A stretch of DNA of 33,018 nt, taken from NCBI GenBank assembly GCA_014534235.1, contig JACVRW010000025.1:1-33018 (forward strand). Direction: 5' to 3'. The DNA comes from Thermoleophilaceae bacterium (lineage in GTDB: Bacteria; Actinomycetota; Thermoleophilia; Solirubrobacterales; Thermoleophilaceae). The notes under the pieces were generated by a model. That model made no database searches. It saw only the letters and a list, made by a program, of their open reading frames with translations, and was not told the origin of the DNA. The position numbers were made by a program, and so were the translations under genes. Positions 6,796 to 14,452 of this stretch are shown one piece after another (the first letter of the stretch is position 1; each line of letters starts with the position of its first letter).

Positions 6796-7679
6796 CAGGC
6801 CGGCACCCGGACCGGGCGCGGCCGCAGCGTCGCCACGGCGACCCCGCCCAGAACCACACCAACCCCCGCGAGCTGGACGCCGGAGGGAGCCTCGGACAGC
6901 AGCACCGCTCCCAGGATCACCGCGCCCACCGGCTGGAGCATGAGGAGGATCGAGGTGACGAGGGCCGGCAGGCGCGGCAGCGACACCGAGATGAGGAGCC
7001 AGCCGAGCACCTGCGAGGATAGGGCGAGCGCGACGAGCCACGCCTGCGATTCGGGGCCCGGCGTCCACTCGATGTCCCCCGTGGCGATGCCCCCGAGCGC
7101 AGAGAAGACGGCGCCGCTGAGCGTGGCGTCAAACAGCGGCCCCGCCGGCCGGCGCAGATCGGAGTTGCCCTGCCGAAGGATCAGGAGGAACAGCGCGTAG
7201 CAGAGAGCCGTCAGCATGCCGTACACGACGCCGAGGCCCGGGTCGTCGCCGTACGCCCCCGCGCCGACCACGCCCGAGATCAGCACCACGCCAAGGAACA
7301 CGAAGGGGATCGACGCGATCGAGCGGGCGGCGGGGCGCTCGCCCAGGACGGCCCACGCCATCAGCCCCACGAGCACGACCTGGACGTTCCCGAGCACCGT
7401 CGCGAGCCCCGCGCCGACCGCCTCGATCGAGTGGTGCCAGAAGGTGAGGTTGGCCGCGAACGCCACCCCGGCGCCGAGGGCGAGCAGCCTGTCGCGACGC
7501 GAGCGCGGCCCGTAGCGCCTTTGCTCGAGCCACGCTAGCGCGCCAAGGATGGGCACGGCGTAGAGACAGCGGAAGAGCGCCGCCGTGGAGGGCGAGACCT
7601 CAGCCAGCCGCACGAGGATCGCGGAGAACGCGATCACCAGCGCGCCGAGCACGCCCGCGAGGACCGGTCGATCCGTCAC
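6795..7679 (-). CDS. EamA (DMT superfamily) transporter
   Basis: The product is 294 aa with about ten hydrophobic segments arranged as two EamA repeats, the usual size for drug/metabolite exporters. The first repeat runs from VLAGVLGALVIAFSAILVRLA to IPFVFLGVVLISGVV. The second runs from GVVYGMLTALCYALFLLILRQ to LAGVGVVLGGVAVATL and has the family's SILLMLQPVGAVILGAVLLSEAPS helix pair. Substrate is unknown. The GTG start at 7679 has no ribosome binding site but TAGTCT lies 8 nt upstream. It is the first gene of a two-gene operon and divergent from the 58-aa gene at 7718, only 38 bp away. Confidence 0.85.
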   Translation of the reverse strand: MTDRPVLAGVLGALVIAFSAILVRLAEVSPSTAALFRCLYAVPILGALAWLEQRRYGPRSRRDRLLALGAGVAFAANLTFWHHSIEAVGAGLATVLGNVQVVLVGLMAWAVLGERPAARSIASIPFVFLGVVLISGVVGAGAYGDDPGLGVVYGMLTALCYALFLLILRQGNSDLRRPAGPLFDATLSGAVFSALGGIATGDIEWTPGPESQAWLVALALSSQVLGWLLISVSLPRLPALVTSILLMLQPVGAVILGAVLLSEAPSGVQLAGVGVVLGGVAVATLRPRPVRVPA

Positions 7680-7687
7680 CGAGGTCG

Positions 7688-7693
7688 AGACTA
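7688..7693 (-). promoter_or_regulatory. -10-like TAGTCT, leaderless promoter of the EamA operon
   Basis: On the minus strand TAGTCT is followed by 8 nt and GTG at 7679. It lies only 10 bp from the opposite-strand TATCGT at 7704-7709, so the two polymerase footprints must overlap and the divergent operons probably compete. Confidence 0.45.
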
Positions 7694-7703
7694 GTTGCGC
7701 AGG

Positions 7704-7709
7704 TATCGT
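7704..7709 (+). promoter_or_regulatory. -10-like TATCGT, leaderless promoter of the SDR-NYN operon
   Basis: TATCGT, then 8 nt, then GTG at 7718, without a Shine-Dalgarno. It faces the TAGTCT element of the EamA operon. Confidence 0.45.
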
Positions 7710-7717
7710 CCGCCGCC

Positions 7718-7894
7718 GTGGATCGCAACACGGTTCTGTGGACTCTCGTCCTCTTCTTTGGCGCCTCGCTGATGTTCGCGACGATCCGCGACGCCACGCG
7801 CGACGAGGGGATCGGCCTCGCGCTCGCGGCGCAGCTGGCGGCGGGAATCCTGCTCGTCACGGTCATAGTCCTCCTCTTCAGGCGCTGGAGGTGA
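7718..7894 (+). CDS. Small two-helix membrane protein (58 aa)
   Basis: GTG at 7718 to TGA at 7892-7894. The sequence begins VDRNTVLWTLVLFFGASL and ends VIVLLFRRWR. Two transmembrane helices are evident (about 5-22 and 33-54), joined by a charged loop (IRDATRDEGIG) and ending in a basic cytoplasmic tail. No family is recognised. Evidence that it is real: TATCGT 8 nt before the start, and a stop overlapping the SDR-NYN start as GTGA. The membrane topology, with an acidic/basic loop and RRWR tail, is seen directly; any role is unknown. Confidence 0.65.
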   Translation: MDRNTVLWTLVLFFGASLMFATIRDATRDEGIGLALAAQLAAGILLVTVIVLLFRRWR

Positions 7895-9024
7895 GGCCGA
7901 TCGCCGAGCAGACCATCCTCGTCACGGGCTCGAGCGACGGGCATGGGAAGCGGGTCGCGCGGGAGCTCGCGGCGCGCGGCGCCACGGTGCTCGTGCACGG
8001 CCGCGACCGGCGGAAGACCGAGGCCGCCGCCGAGGAGATAGGGAGTGACCGGGTGCTGGTCGCGGACCTGGCCTCGCTCGACGCGGTGCGCCGCCTGGCC
8101 GACGAGATAGACGAGCTCGACACGCTCGTCAACAACGCCGGCGTGATCGTGCCCGAGCGCCGCGAGAGCGCCGACGGTTACGAGCTCACGTTCGCCGTCA
8201 ACTACCTGTCGCACTTCCTACTCACGCAGCTCCTGTTGCCGAAGCTCCGCGAACCGGGCCGGATCGTGAACGTCTCCTCGATCGGACAAGCCCCGCTCGA
8301 CTTCGACGACCTGATGCTCAAGCGCGACTACAACGCCTACCTCGCCTACGCCCACAGCAAGCTGGCTCAGGTCATGTTCACGATCGAGCTCGCGGAGCGG
8401 CTCGACGGTCGGGACATCACCGTCAATGCGCTCCACCCGGCAACGCTGATGAACACGAAGATGGTGACCGGGGGAGGCGTCCGCCCGCGCAGCTCGGTGG
8501 AGGAGGGGGTCGAGGCGACCCTGCGCCTCGTGGCCGCCCCCGATCTCGACGGCGTGACCGGCCGCTTCTTCGACGGGACGCGCGAGTCGGCCGCCGACGG
8601 CCAGGCGTACGACGCGGACGCCCGGCGCCGGCTCTGGGAGGTGAGCGAGCGGCTCACGGGCACCGTGAACTCGCGCTGGATCGTGGACGGCATGAACGTG
8701 ATCGGCTCGCGTCCGACCGGCTGGTGGCGCGATCGCCGCGCGGCCATGCGCGAGCTTGTGGCCGCCCTGCGCGGGCTCGGCGAGCCGGTGACGGTCGTGT
8801 TCGACGGCGAGCCGTTCGACCTCTCAGACGAGGTGGTCGACGTCCGCTTCGCAAGCCGCCGCGCACGCGGTGCGGCCGACGACGAGATCGTCGTGCTCGT
8901 GGCGGAGGAGGCGGAGCCTTCCCGGGTGGTCACCTCTGATGTGGAGCTCGCCGAGCGGGTCCGCGCGCTCGGCGCGGAGGTGGTCGGCGCGGGAGCGTTC
9001 CGGGCGCGGCTCGAGGGATGGTGA
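7891..9024 (+). CDS. Short-chain dehydrogenase fused to a YacP-like NYN ribonuclease domain
   Basis: The product is 377 aa from GTG 7891, overlapping the previous stop. Residues 1 to about 255 are an SDR of the retinol-dehydrogenase/WWOX-like type: TGSSDGHG cofactor loop, LVNNAGV, and the catalytic YAHSK. The SDR part ends at about ERLTG. From about residue 259 the same frame continues into a NYN domain of the YacP/Rae1 type: RWIVDGMNVIGSRPTGWWRDRR, VTVVFDGEP, ADDEIVVLV and RVVTSDVELAERV, retaining the Asp cluster (D266 is the first). There is no stop between the parts. A GTG at 8665, with TGA one base out of frame (GTGA), is where a stand-alone NYN gene would start, so this may be a recent fusion by one-base indel or a sequence error. 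Confidence 0.8.
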   Translation: MRPIAEQTILVTGSSDGHGKRVARELAARGATVLVHGRDRRKTEAAAEEIGSDRVLVADLASLDAVRRLADEIDELDTLVNNAGVIVPERRESADGYELTFAVNYLSHFLLTQLLLPKLREPGRIVNVSSIGQAPLDFDDLMLKRDYNAYLAYAHSKLAQVMFTIELAERLDGRDITVNALHPATLMNTKMVTGGGVRPRSSVEEGVEATLRLVAAPDLDGVTGRFFDGTRESAADGQAYDADARRRLWEVSERLTGTVNSRWIVDGMNVIGSRPTGWWRDRRAAMRELVAALRGLGEPVTVVFDGEPFDLSDEVVDVRFASRRARGAADDEIVVLVAEEAEPSRVVTSDVELAERVRALGAEVVGAGAFRARLEGW

Positions 9025-10301
9025 GCGGCCGTGGCGAGCGGCACCCGGCCGAGGGACGACGAGCGGCCGCGACGGCGCCGCCGACTCGAGGGACGACGAG
9101 CGCCCGCGCCGCCCCGCGGCAGGCTCGAGCGACCGCCAACCCCTACGCGCTCGCGTTCGTCGACTGGCTCGCCTGCGCCGCCCGCGGCCGCCAGGAGCCC
9201 GCGGCGCGGGCCGCGAAACAACTCTGCGACTCGGTGGTCCACGCCGGCGTCGCGGGGCACGTGGTCGACTACGACGACACCTACCTGCCCGGCATCGCCC
9301 ACCTGAGCGCGCCGGTGGCGCCGGTGGCGCTCGTGCTCGGCGCCGAGCTCGGTCGCAGCGTCGGCGATGTGCTCGCCGCCTACGCCGAGGGCTTCGAAGC
9401 CATGGGCGCCATAGCGCGAGCGAGCCATCCGGCGCTCTACGACCGCGGCTGGCACCCGACCGCGGTGTGCGGCGGGGCCGGCGCCGCGGTGGCCGCGGCG
9501 GAGCTCCTCGCGGCCGAGCGCGACGACGCCGTGGCGATCGCGCTCCTGCGCGCGAGCGGAATGCGCGCGGCGTTCGGGTCCCAGGGCAAGTCGCTCCAAG
9601 TGGGCCTCGCAGGCGCCTCCGGCCTACAGGCGGCGCGCCTTGCCGCGGGCGGGGCGCGGGTGCCGCTGGCGGACGCGGCGCGCGGGTTCGAGCAGGCGGT
9701 CGGCGGCCGGTATGCGGTGCCCGCCGAAGAGCGCGCCGTCGAGCAGAACTGGATCAAGGCGTGGCCGTGCTGCCTCCAGACGCACGGCGCGATCGAGGCG
9801 GCGAGCCGGCTTCGCGAGGCGGGCGACCTCCAGACGCAAGGCGCGATCGAGGCGGCGAGTTGGCTTCCCGAGCGGGGCGAGCTCACGATCACCGTCCATC
9901 CCGTCTCGCTTCAAGCCGCCGCTCACGGCCCACGCCCGCGGGACGGTCTCCAAGCCAAGTTCTCGATCCCCTACCTGACCGCGTTCACGCTCCTGCACGG
10001 GGAACCGCGGGTCGAGAGCTTCGACGCCGTCGATCCGGACGCGTGCGCCCTGGCCGAGCGGATCGAGGTGCGAACCGACCCGGGCCTCCTCGAGTCTGAG
10101 TGCGTGCTCGCGGCGGACGGGAGTGAGGTCGCCCGAGTGGAGGCGGCGCTCGGCTCACCACAGCGGCCGATGGACGCGGACGCCCTGCGCGCCAAGGTCG
10201 CCGAGCTGGCCGGGGCCGGCCTGGCCGAGGCGCTCGATGACCCGACCCGCCCCGCGGCGGAGCTGCTCGAGACGACCGGGCTCCGCGCCACCGAGTCATA
10301 A
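9018..10301 (+). CDS. MmgE/PrpD family protein with an internal 18-aa duplication
   Basis: The product is 427 aa. MmgE/PrpD proteins include 2-methylcitrate dehydratase and related dehydratases or isomerases. Family segments are AGHVVDYDDTYLPGIAHLSAP, GFEAMGAIARASHPALYDRGWHPTAVCG and KAWPCCLQTHGAIEAA. The catalytic role is unassigned. The first 40 residues are low-complexity (Arg, Ala, Gly) and carry a 16-bp direct repeat, so the true start may lie further in, although no good internal start is visible. ATG 9018 overlaps the previous gene by 7 nt; GTG 9021 would give a 4-nt GTGA overlap like the two junctions upstream. LQTHGAIEAASRLREAGD is followed at once by a near copy, LQTQGAIEAASWLPERGE. 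Confidence 0.75.
   Translation: MVSGRGERHPAEGRRAAATAPPTRGTTSARAAPRQARATANPYALAFVDWLACAARGRQEPAARAAKQLCDSVVHAGVAGHVVDYDDTYLPGIAHLSAPVAPVALVLGAELGRSVGDVLAAYAEGFEAMGAIARASHPALYDRGWHPTAVCGGAGAAVAAAELLAAERDDAVAIALLRASGMRAAFGSQGKSLQVGLAGASGLQAARLAAGGARVPLADAARGFEQAVGGRYAVPAEERAVEQNWIKAWPCCLQTHGAIEAASRLREAGDLQTQGAIEAASWLPERGELTITVHPVSLQAAAHGPRPRDGLQAKFSIPYLTAFTLLHGEPRVESFDAVDPDACALAERIEVRTDPGLLESECVLAADGSEVARVEAALGSPQRPMDADALRAKVAELAGAGLAEALDDPTRPAAELLETTGLRATES
9050..9102 (+). repeat. 16-bp direct repeat, 37-bp period
   Basis: CGAGGGACGACGAGCG occurs at 9050-9065 and 9087-9102. The 37-bp period is not a multiple of three, so the copies are read in different frames of the MmgE/PrpD N-terminus. The surrounding sequence is degenerate CG-rich repeat. 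Confidence 0.6.
9774..9881 (+). repeat. 54-bp in-frame tandem duplication inside the MmgE/PrpD gene
   Basis: Two adjacent 54-bp units (9774-9827 and 9828-9881) match at 47 of 54 positions and encode LQTHGAIEAASRLREAGD and LQTQGAIEAASWLPERGE. The seven differences include non-synonymous changes, so the duplication is recent but not a simple assembly artefact. Confidence 0.85.
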
Positions 10302-10349
10302 GTCGGACTTCACCGGGAATACCACCGGAGAAGCGGAAGGAGGAGTCGC

Positions 10350-11858
10350 ATGCGTCAGCTCACGAGCCTGGACGCCCAGTTCCTGAGCGTCGAGACCTCG
10401 CGCACCTACGGCCACGTCGGCGGGCTGGCCGTCTACGACCCATCGACGGCGCCGGGCGGCCAGATGGAGATCGGCGACGTATGCCGGCTCGTCGGGGAGC
10501 GGCTCCATCTGCTGCCCGTGTTTCGGTGGCGCCTCGCGCAGGTGCCGTTCAACCTCGACCTTCCCTACTGGGTGGACGATCCCGACTTCGACATCGACTT
10601 CCACATCCGTGAATCAGCGGTCCCGCCTCCCGGCGATGACGGGAAGCTGGCGGAGACCGTGGCGCGCATCTTCGCCCGGCCGCTCGACCGGGCCCGGCCG
10701 CTCTGGGAGCTGTACCTGATCCAGGGAGTCGAGGGCGGGCGCGTCGCGCTCCTGACCAAGATCCATCACGCGGTCGTCGACGGCGTATCGGGGAGCGAGA
10801 TCCTGTCGATCCTGCTCGACCCGAGCCCGGAGGGGCGGGAGATACCTCCGCCGCCGCCCGAGGCCGACGGCGGCGAGCGCCCGCCGGGCGACCTCCAGAT
10901 GCTCGCGCGCGGGCTGCTCGGGCTCCCGCGCCAGCCGCTCCGCGCGGTGAAGGCGCTGCCCACCACGCTGCCCAACGTCACCGAACTCCCGGGCGCGAAC
11001 GCCCTCCCCGGAATGCCGACCCTGACCCGTGCGCTCACAGGCGTACGACGGGCGCTCGGCTCCGACGAGGACCCCAACGTACTCGAGGTCACGACCGCCC
11101 GGCCGCCGCGCACCTGCTTCAACGGACCGATCTCCGCGCACCGCCGGTTCGCGTTCGGCTCCCTCTCGCTCGACACCGTCAGGCGGATCAAGAACGAGCT
11201 GGGGGTCAGGGTCAACGACGTGGTGGTCGCGCTCTGCGCGGGCGCACTCAGGGGCTGGCTCGAGGAGCGCGACGAGCTGCCGGACGACCCGCTCGTCGCG
11301 ATGGTGCCGGTATCCGTGCGGACCACCGAGGAGCGCGGCACGTTCGGCAACCGCGTCTCGATGATGGTCGTTCCCATCCCCACGAACGAGTCCAACCCCG
11401 GCCGCCGCGTGCAGCGCACGCACGAGTATCTGCGCCGCGCGAAGGAGCGCCACCGCGCCCTACCGGCCAACCTCCTCACCGACGCCACCCGCTTCATCCC
11501 GCCGGCGGTCATGGCGCTTGCCGCCCGCACGACCGTCGACGTGCTCGGGCGCACCCGCCCACCCGTCAACGTGGTGATCTCGAACGTGCCGGGTCCCCGC
11601 GAGCCGCTGTACTGCGCCGGGGCGCAGCTCCAGGCGCATTATCCGGTGTCGGTAGTCGTGGACGGCGTCGGCCTTAACATCACCGTGATGAGCTACCGCG
11701 ACCACCTTGACTTCGGCATCGTCGCGGACCGCGAGCAGGTGGACGACGTATGGTCGCTCCTCGCCGGTGCAGGGCGAGCGCTCGACGAGCTCAAGTCGCT
11801 GGTCGGGGGGAGCAAGCGGCCCCGGGTGACGCGCAGCCCCGCCGGGGCCGGCCGCTAG
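10350..11858 (+). CDS. Wax ester synthase/diacylglycerol acyltransferase (WS/DGAT)
   Basis: The product is 502 aa, close to the usual 450-500 aa. WS/DGAT enzymes transfer acyl groups from acyl-CoA to fatty alcohols or diacylglycerol to make storage lipid. The catalytic motif HHAVVDG is at residues 139-145 (H139, H140, D144), preceded by the conserved PLDRARPLWE at 111-120. NDVVVALCAGALRGWL and the C-terminal DUF1298 segment (NVVISNVPGPREPLYCAGA, VVVDGVGLNITVMSYRDHLDFGIVAD) complete the family. The strong Shine-Dalgarno AAGGAGGA (10337-10344) fixes ATG 10350. The Gly-rich membrane protein starts 6 bp after its stop. It fits a lipid-storing actinobacterium; the acyl-CoA synthetase at 26.5 kb could supply substrate. 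Confidence 0.92.
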   Translation: MRQLTSLDAQFLSVETSRTYGHVGGLAVYDPSTAPGGQMEIGDVCRLVGERLHLLPVFRWRLAQVPFNLDLPYWVDDPDFDIDFHIRESAVPPPGDDGKLAETVARIFARPLDRARPLWELYLIQGVEGGRVALLTKIHHAVVDGVSGSEILSILLDPSPEGREIPPPPPEADGGERPPGDLQMLARGLLGLPRQPLRAVKALPTTLPNVTELPGANALPGMPTLTRALTGVRRALGSDEDPNVLEVTTARPPRTCFNGPISAHRRFAFGSLSLDTVRRIKNELGVRVNDVVVALCAGALRGWLEERDELPDDPLVAMVPVSVRTTEERGTFGNRVSMMVVPIPTNESNPGRRVQRTHEYLRRAKERHRALPANLLTDATRFIPPAVMALAARTTVDVLGRTRPPVNVVISNVPGPREPLYCAGAQLQAHYPVSVVVDGVGLNITVMSYRDHLDFGIVADREQVDDVWSLLAGAGRALDELKSLVGGSKRPRVTRSPAGAGR

Positions 11859-11864
11859 CGAGAC

Positions 11865-13121
11865 ATGCGCGTCCTCGCCGTGACCCTCGCCCTGCTGCTG
11901 CTCCTGGCCGGGAACGCCGGCGCGCAGGGGCAGCTCGAGCGGGCGGCCGAGGCGCTCGAGCTGGACCCGGTGTACGTCCACCCGGACGCCGAGCGCGCGA
12001 TCGGCGAGGACGAAGCCGAGCGCCTGCGCGAGTCGATCTCGCGAAGCGGCGCCGGCCCCATGTACCTCGCGGTGCTGCCCGCCGGCGCCGCCCGTGAGGC
12101 CGGCGGCGACCCGGGCGCCGCGGTCAGGGAGATCGCCCTCACGCTGGGCGAGCCCGGCACGTACGCAGCGGTGATCGGCGACAGCTTCCGCGCCGGCTCG
12201 ACGGAGCTGCCGGAGGGGCGGGCGGGTGAGCTGGCCGCGGACGCGATCAGCGCCGAGCGCGGGAACGGCACCGCCGCCGTGCTGGAGGACTTCGTCGCTC
12301 GGGTGGCCGACGCTCGGGACGCCGCCACGGCACGGGACGGCGGATCGGACGGCGGCGGCGCGGGCTTCGCGATCTTCCTCGCGCTCCTGCTCGTCGTCGC
12401 GGTGGGGCTGTTCGGCTGGAGCCGGGTGAAGCGGCGTCGCAGCGAGCAGGCCGATCTTGCGGAGGTGAAGGAGGTCACGAGGGAGGACCTCATCGCGCTC
12501 GGGGATGACATCCGCGCGCTCGACCTTGACGTGGAGATGCCCGGCATCGACGACGAGACGAAGCAGCACTATGGGCTCGCCGTGGAGCGCTACGGGCAGG
12601 CCGACGAGGCATGGCGGAGAGCCCGGAGGCCGAGTGACATGGAGCGCGTCACCTCCCTGCTCGAGGAGGGCCGCTGGGCGATGACCGCGGCGAAGGCCAA
12701 GCTCGCCGGCGAGCCGGTGCCCGAGCGGCGGCCGCCGTGCTTCTTCGATCCCCGCCACGGGCCGTCCGTGGGCGACGTCGAGTGGGCCCCGCCCGACGGG
12801 CAGCCTCGCCCTGTACCGGTGTGCGCGGCCGACCTGCAGCGGATCCGAGACGGCGTCGAGCCGTACGCGCGCCACGTCCAGGTGAACGGCGAGTCCGTGC
12901 CGTACTGGAACGCCGGTCCCGCGCTCACTCCGTGGGCGGGTGGGTTCTACGGCGGCGGCCTCCTCCCGGGGCTCTTCATCGGCTCGATGCTGGGCGGCGG
13001 CTTCGGCGACATCGCCGCGGGCGAGGCGATCGCCGCCGACACGGGCGACTTCGGCGGCGGCGGCTTCGGCGGCGGCGACTTCGGCGGCTTCGGCGGCGGC
13101 GACTTCGGCGGCGGTGGTTAG
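11865..13121 (+). CDS. Secreted/membrane protein with TPM-like head and Gly-rich tail
   Basis: The product is 418 aa. Signal peptide about 1-20 (VTLALLLLLAGNAGA). An extracytoplasmic region follows (VYVHPDAERAIGEDEAERLRESI, AGPMYLAVLPAGA) that resembles, distantly, TPM/YgcG-type modules. One transmembrane helix (about 167-185) leads to a basic cytoplasmic stretch and a helical domain (ALDLDVEMPGIDDETKQHY). A conserved-looking block ending in YWNAGPALTPWAGGFYGG precedes a hydrophobic Gly-rich segment and a GGGFGGGDFGG tail (about 394-418), as at the ends of YgcG-like proteins. Function unknown. It starts 6 bp after the WS/DGAT stop. Its TAG overlaps the stop of the convergent SCP2-hydrolase (TTAG shared). 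Confidence 0.75.
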   Translation: MRVLAVTLALLLLLAGNAGAQGQLERAAEALELDPVYVHPDAERAIGEDEAERLRESISRSGAGPMYLAVLPAGAAREAGGDPGAAVREIALTLGEPGTYAAVIGDSFRAGSTELPEGRAGELAADAISAERGNGTAAVLEDFVARVADARDAATARDGGSDGGGAGFAIFLALLLVVAVGLFGWSRVKRRRSEQADLAEVKEVTREDLIALGDDIRALDLDVEMPGIDDETKQHYGLAVERYGQADEAWRRARRPSDMERVTSLLEEGRWAMTAAKAKLAGEPVPERRPPCFFDPRHGPSVGDVEWAPPDGQPRPVPVCAADLQRIRDGVEPYARHVQVNGESVPYWNAGPALTPWAGGFYGGGLLPGLFIGSMLGGGFGDIAAGEAIAADTGDFGGGGFGGGDFGGFGGGDFGGGG

Positions 13122-14317
13122 GGCTTCCGGCGCATCCCGTGCAGAAACTCCCTGATCGCGGCGTGGGTCTCGCGCGGTAGCTCGATCTGCGGGACGTGAC
13201 CGCACTCGAGCTCGACGTGCCGCGCCCGGGGGAGCGTGCGCTCCACGTGCTTGCGGAACCCGATTGGGACGACCTTGTCGTGGCGGCCCCAGACGAAGAG
13301 CGTGTGTGGCGAGAGCTCTCCGAGCCTGGTCCAGAAACCGTCGTCACCATGCGGCTCGTCGAGGTAGATGTTGCGGGCGGCGGCGTAGAACGCGGCGCGG
13401 CCGCGCGGTGTGAGGAAGGAGCGAAGGAACTCGTCGACCCCCGCGGCCGCCCAGCCGTCGGCGGCGCCCGGGATCAGCCTCCTGACCAGGGCCTCCACCA
13501 GCGAGCGGGGTGCCGGCTGGATCAGTCCGAGCTCGGGGCGCAGCGCTCGCGCCACGGACGTCCACCGACGCTCGCGGAGCCACGCCAGGGCCGGGGATAG
13601 AAGCACGAGTCCACCGACTCGCTCGCGCTCCATCAGGCCCGCCTCGATGGCCACCCGGCCGCCCATGCTGTTGCCGATCAGGTGGGCCCGGTCCACGCCG
13701 AGGGCGTCGAGCGTCTCGAAGGCGGCCCTCGCGAACCACGCGGAGTCGTACGGAGCCCCGATGGGCTTGTCGGACTCGCCGAAGCCGGGCAGGTCGAGCG
13801 CGACGACCCGGTACGAGCGGGCGAGCGCGGCGACGGTCGGGAGGAACGAGGCCTTCGTGCCACCGAGCCCGTGAAGGCAGAGCACGGTCGCGCCCCGGCC
13901 GGCGGAGAGGATCGAGATGCGGCCGGCGCCGGGGGTGCGGAGCGTGTTGAAGCGGAGCCGGCCCGGTTGCGCCGAGTCGGCGGTGGCGGCGAGAAGCCCC
14001 ACGCCCAGGTGGAGGTTGCGACGGATGCGCAGCCGCCCGGCCCGGAACGCCTTCATTCCGGCGCCGACGTCGGCCGTAATCTGACGCCATGTGGCGGCAT
14101 CGGCCCGCAGAACGGCGTCGGGCTCGGTTCCGGCGGCGGCTTCCGCGAGTACCAGCCGTCCACCGTCGATCACGGCATCCCATGCGCGCTTGCCCACGAC
14201 CTCCAAGCGCATCCGGGCGCGACCGCCCGGCACGTCCATTACCTCGGGGTCGAAGCGCTCGGCGAGCGCGGCGATCCCCGCGGGCGGCGACGCTGCGCGT
14301 GCTCTCGTAGCCGACAT
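13118..14317 (-). CDS. SCP2-like domain fused to an alpha/beta hydrolase
   Basis: The product is 399 aa. Residues about 15-110 look like an SCP2 sterol-carrier domain (RMRLEVVGKRAWDAVIDGGRLVLAEA, PDAVLRADAATWRQITAD, AFRAGRLRIRRNLHL). Residues about 130-395 are an alpha/beta hydrolase: LCLHGLGGTKASF oxyanion region, LDLPGFGESDKP, nucleophile S217 in GNSMGG, acid D347 in WGRHDKVVP and H374 in ECGHVPQIEL. The triad is complete, so the enzyme should be active, probably on an ester or lipid presented by the SCP2 module; substrate is unknown. ATG 14317 has no clear ribosome binding site. It is divergent from the ROK regulator and converges on the Gly-rich protein with overlapping stops. Confidence 0.85.
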   Translation of the reverse strand: MSATRARAASPPAGIAALAERFDPEVMDVPGGRARMRLEVVGKRAWDAVIDGGRLVLAEAAAGTEPDAVLRADAATWRQITADVGAGMKAFRAGRLRIRRNLHLGVGLLAATADSAQPGRLRFNTLRTPGAGRISILSAGRGATVLCLHGLGGTKASFLPTVAALARSYRVVALDLPGFGESDKPIGAPYDSAWFARAAFETLDALGVDRAHLIGNSMGGRVAIEAGLMERERVGGLVLLSPALAWLRERRWTSVARALRPELGLIQPAPRSLVEALVRRLIPGAADGWAAAGVDEFLRSFLTPRGRAAFYAAARNIYLDEPHGDDGFWTRLGELSPHTLFVWGRHDKVVPIGFRKHVERTLPRARHVELECGHVPQIELPRETHAAIREFLHGMRRKP

Positions 14318-14361
14318 CTCTTAACCCATACCAGCGGGGAACGAGTCAAGCGCCGGTGCCA

Positions 14362-14380
14362 TTGTTCGGAACCCGGACAA
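14362..14380. promoter_or_regulatory. Operator-like inverted repeat between the hydrolase and ROK genes
   Basis: TTGTTCGG (14362-14369) and CCGGACAA (14373-14380) pair at seven of eight positions around a 3-nt spacer. It lies in the 135-bp divergent region, about 37 bp upstream of the TTGACA box. It is a candidate autoregulatory site for the ROK protein; binding is inference. Confidence 0.4.
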
Positions 14381-14416
14381 ACCTATGCGGATTTCGCGTT
14401 AAGTTCTGCCGAAGCC

Positions 14417-14445
14417 TTGACAAAACATCGCCGGCCCGGCAGCAT
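14417..14445 (+). promoter_or_regulatory. Sigma70-type promoter of the ROK regulator (leaderless)
   Basis: A perfect -35 TTGACA (14417-14422), a 17-bp spacer and CAGCAT (14440-14445) as a weak -10. Seven nt separate the -10 from ATG 14453, so the transcript probably begins at or beside the start codon. No Shine-Dalgarno precedes it. Confidence 0.6.
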
Positions 14446-14452
14446 CCGCGCG

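Noticed and set aside
11460-13205. Long minus-strand open frame opposite the WS/DGAT and Gly-rich genes
   Set aside because: High GC leaves antisense frames open; the translation is low-complexity and no family is visible, while the plus strand has clear motifs.
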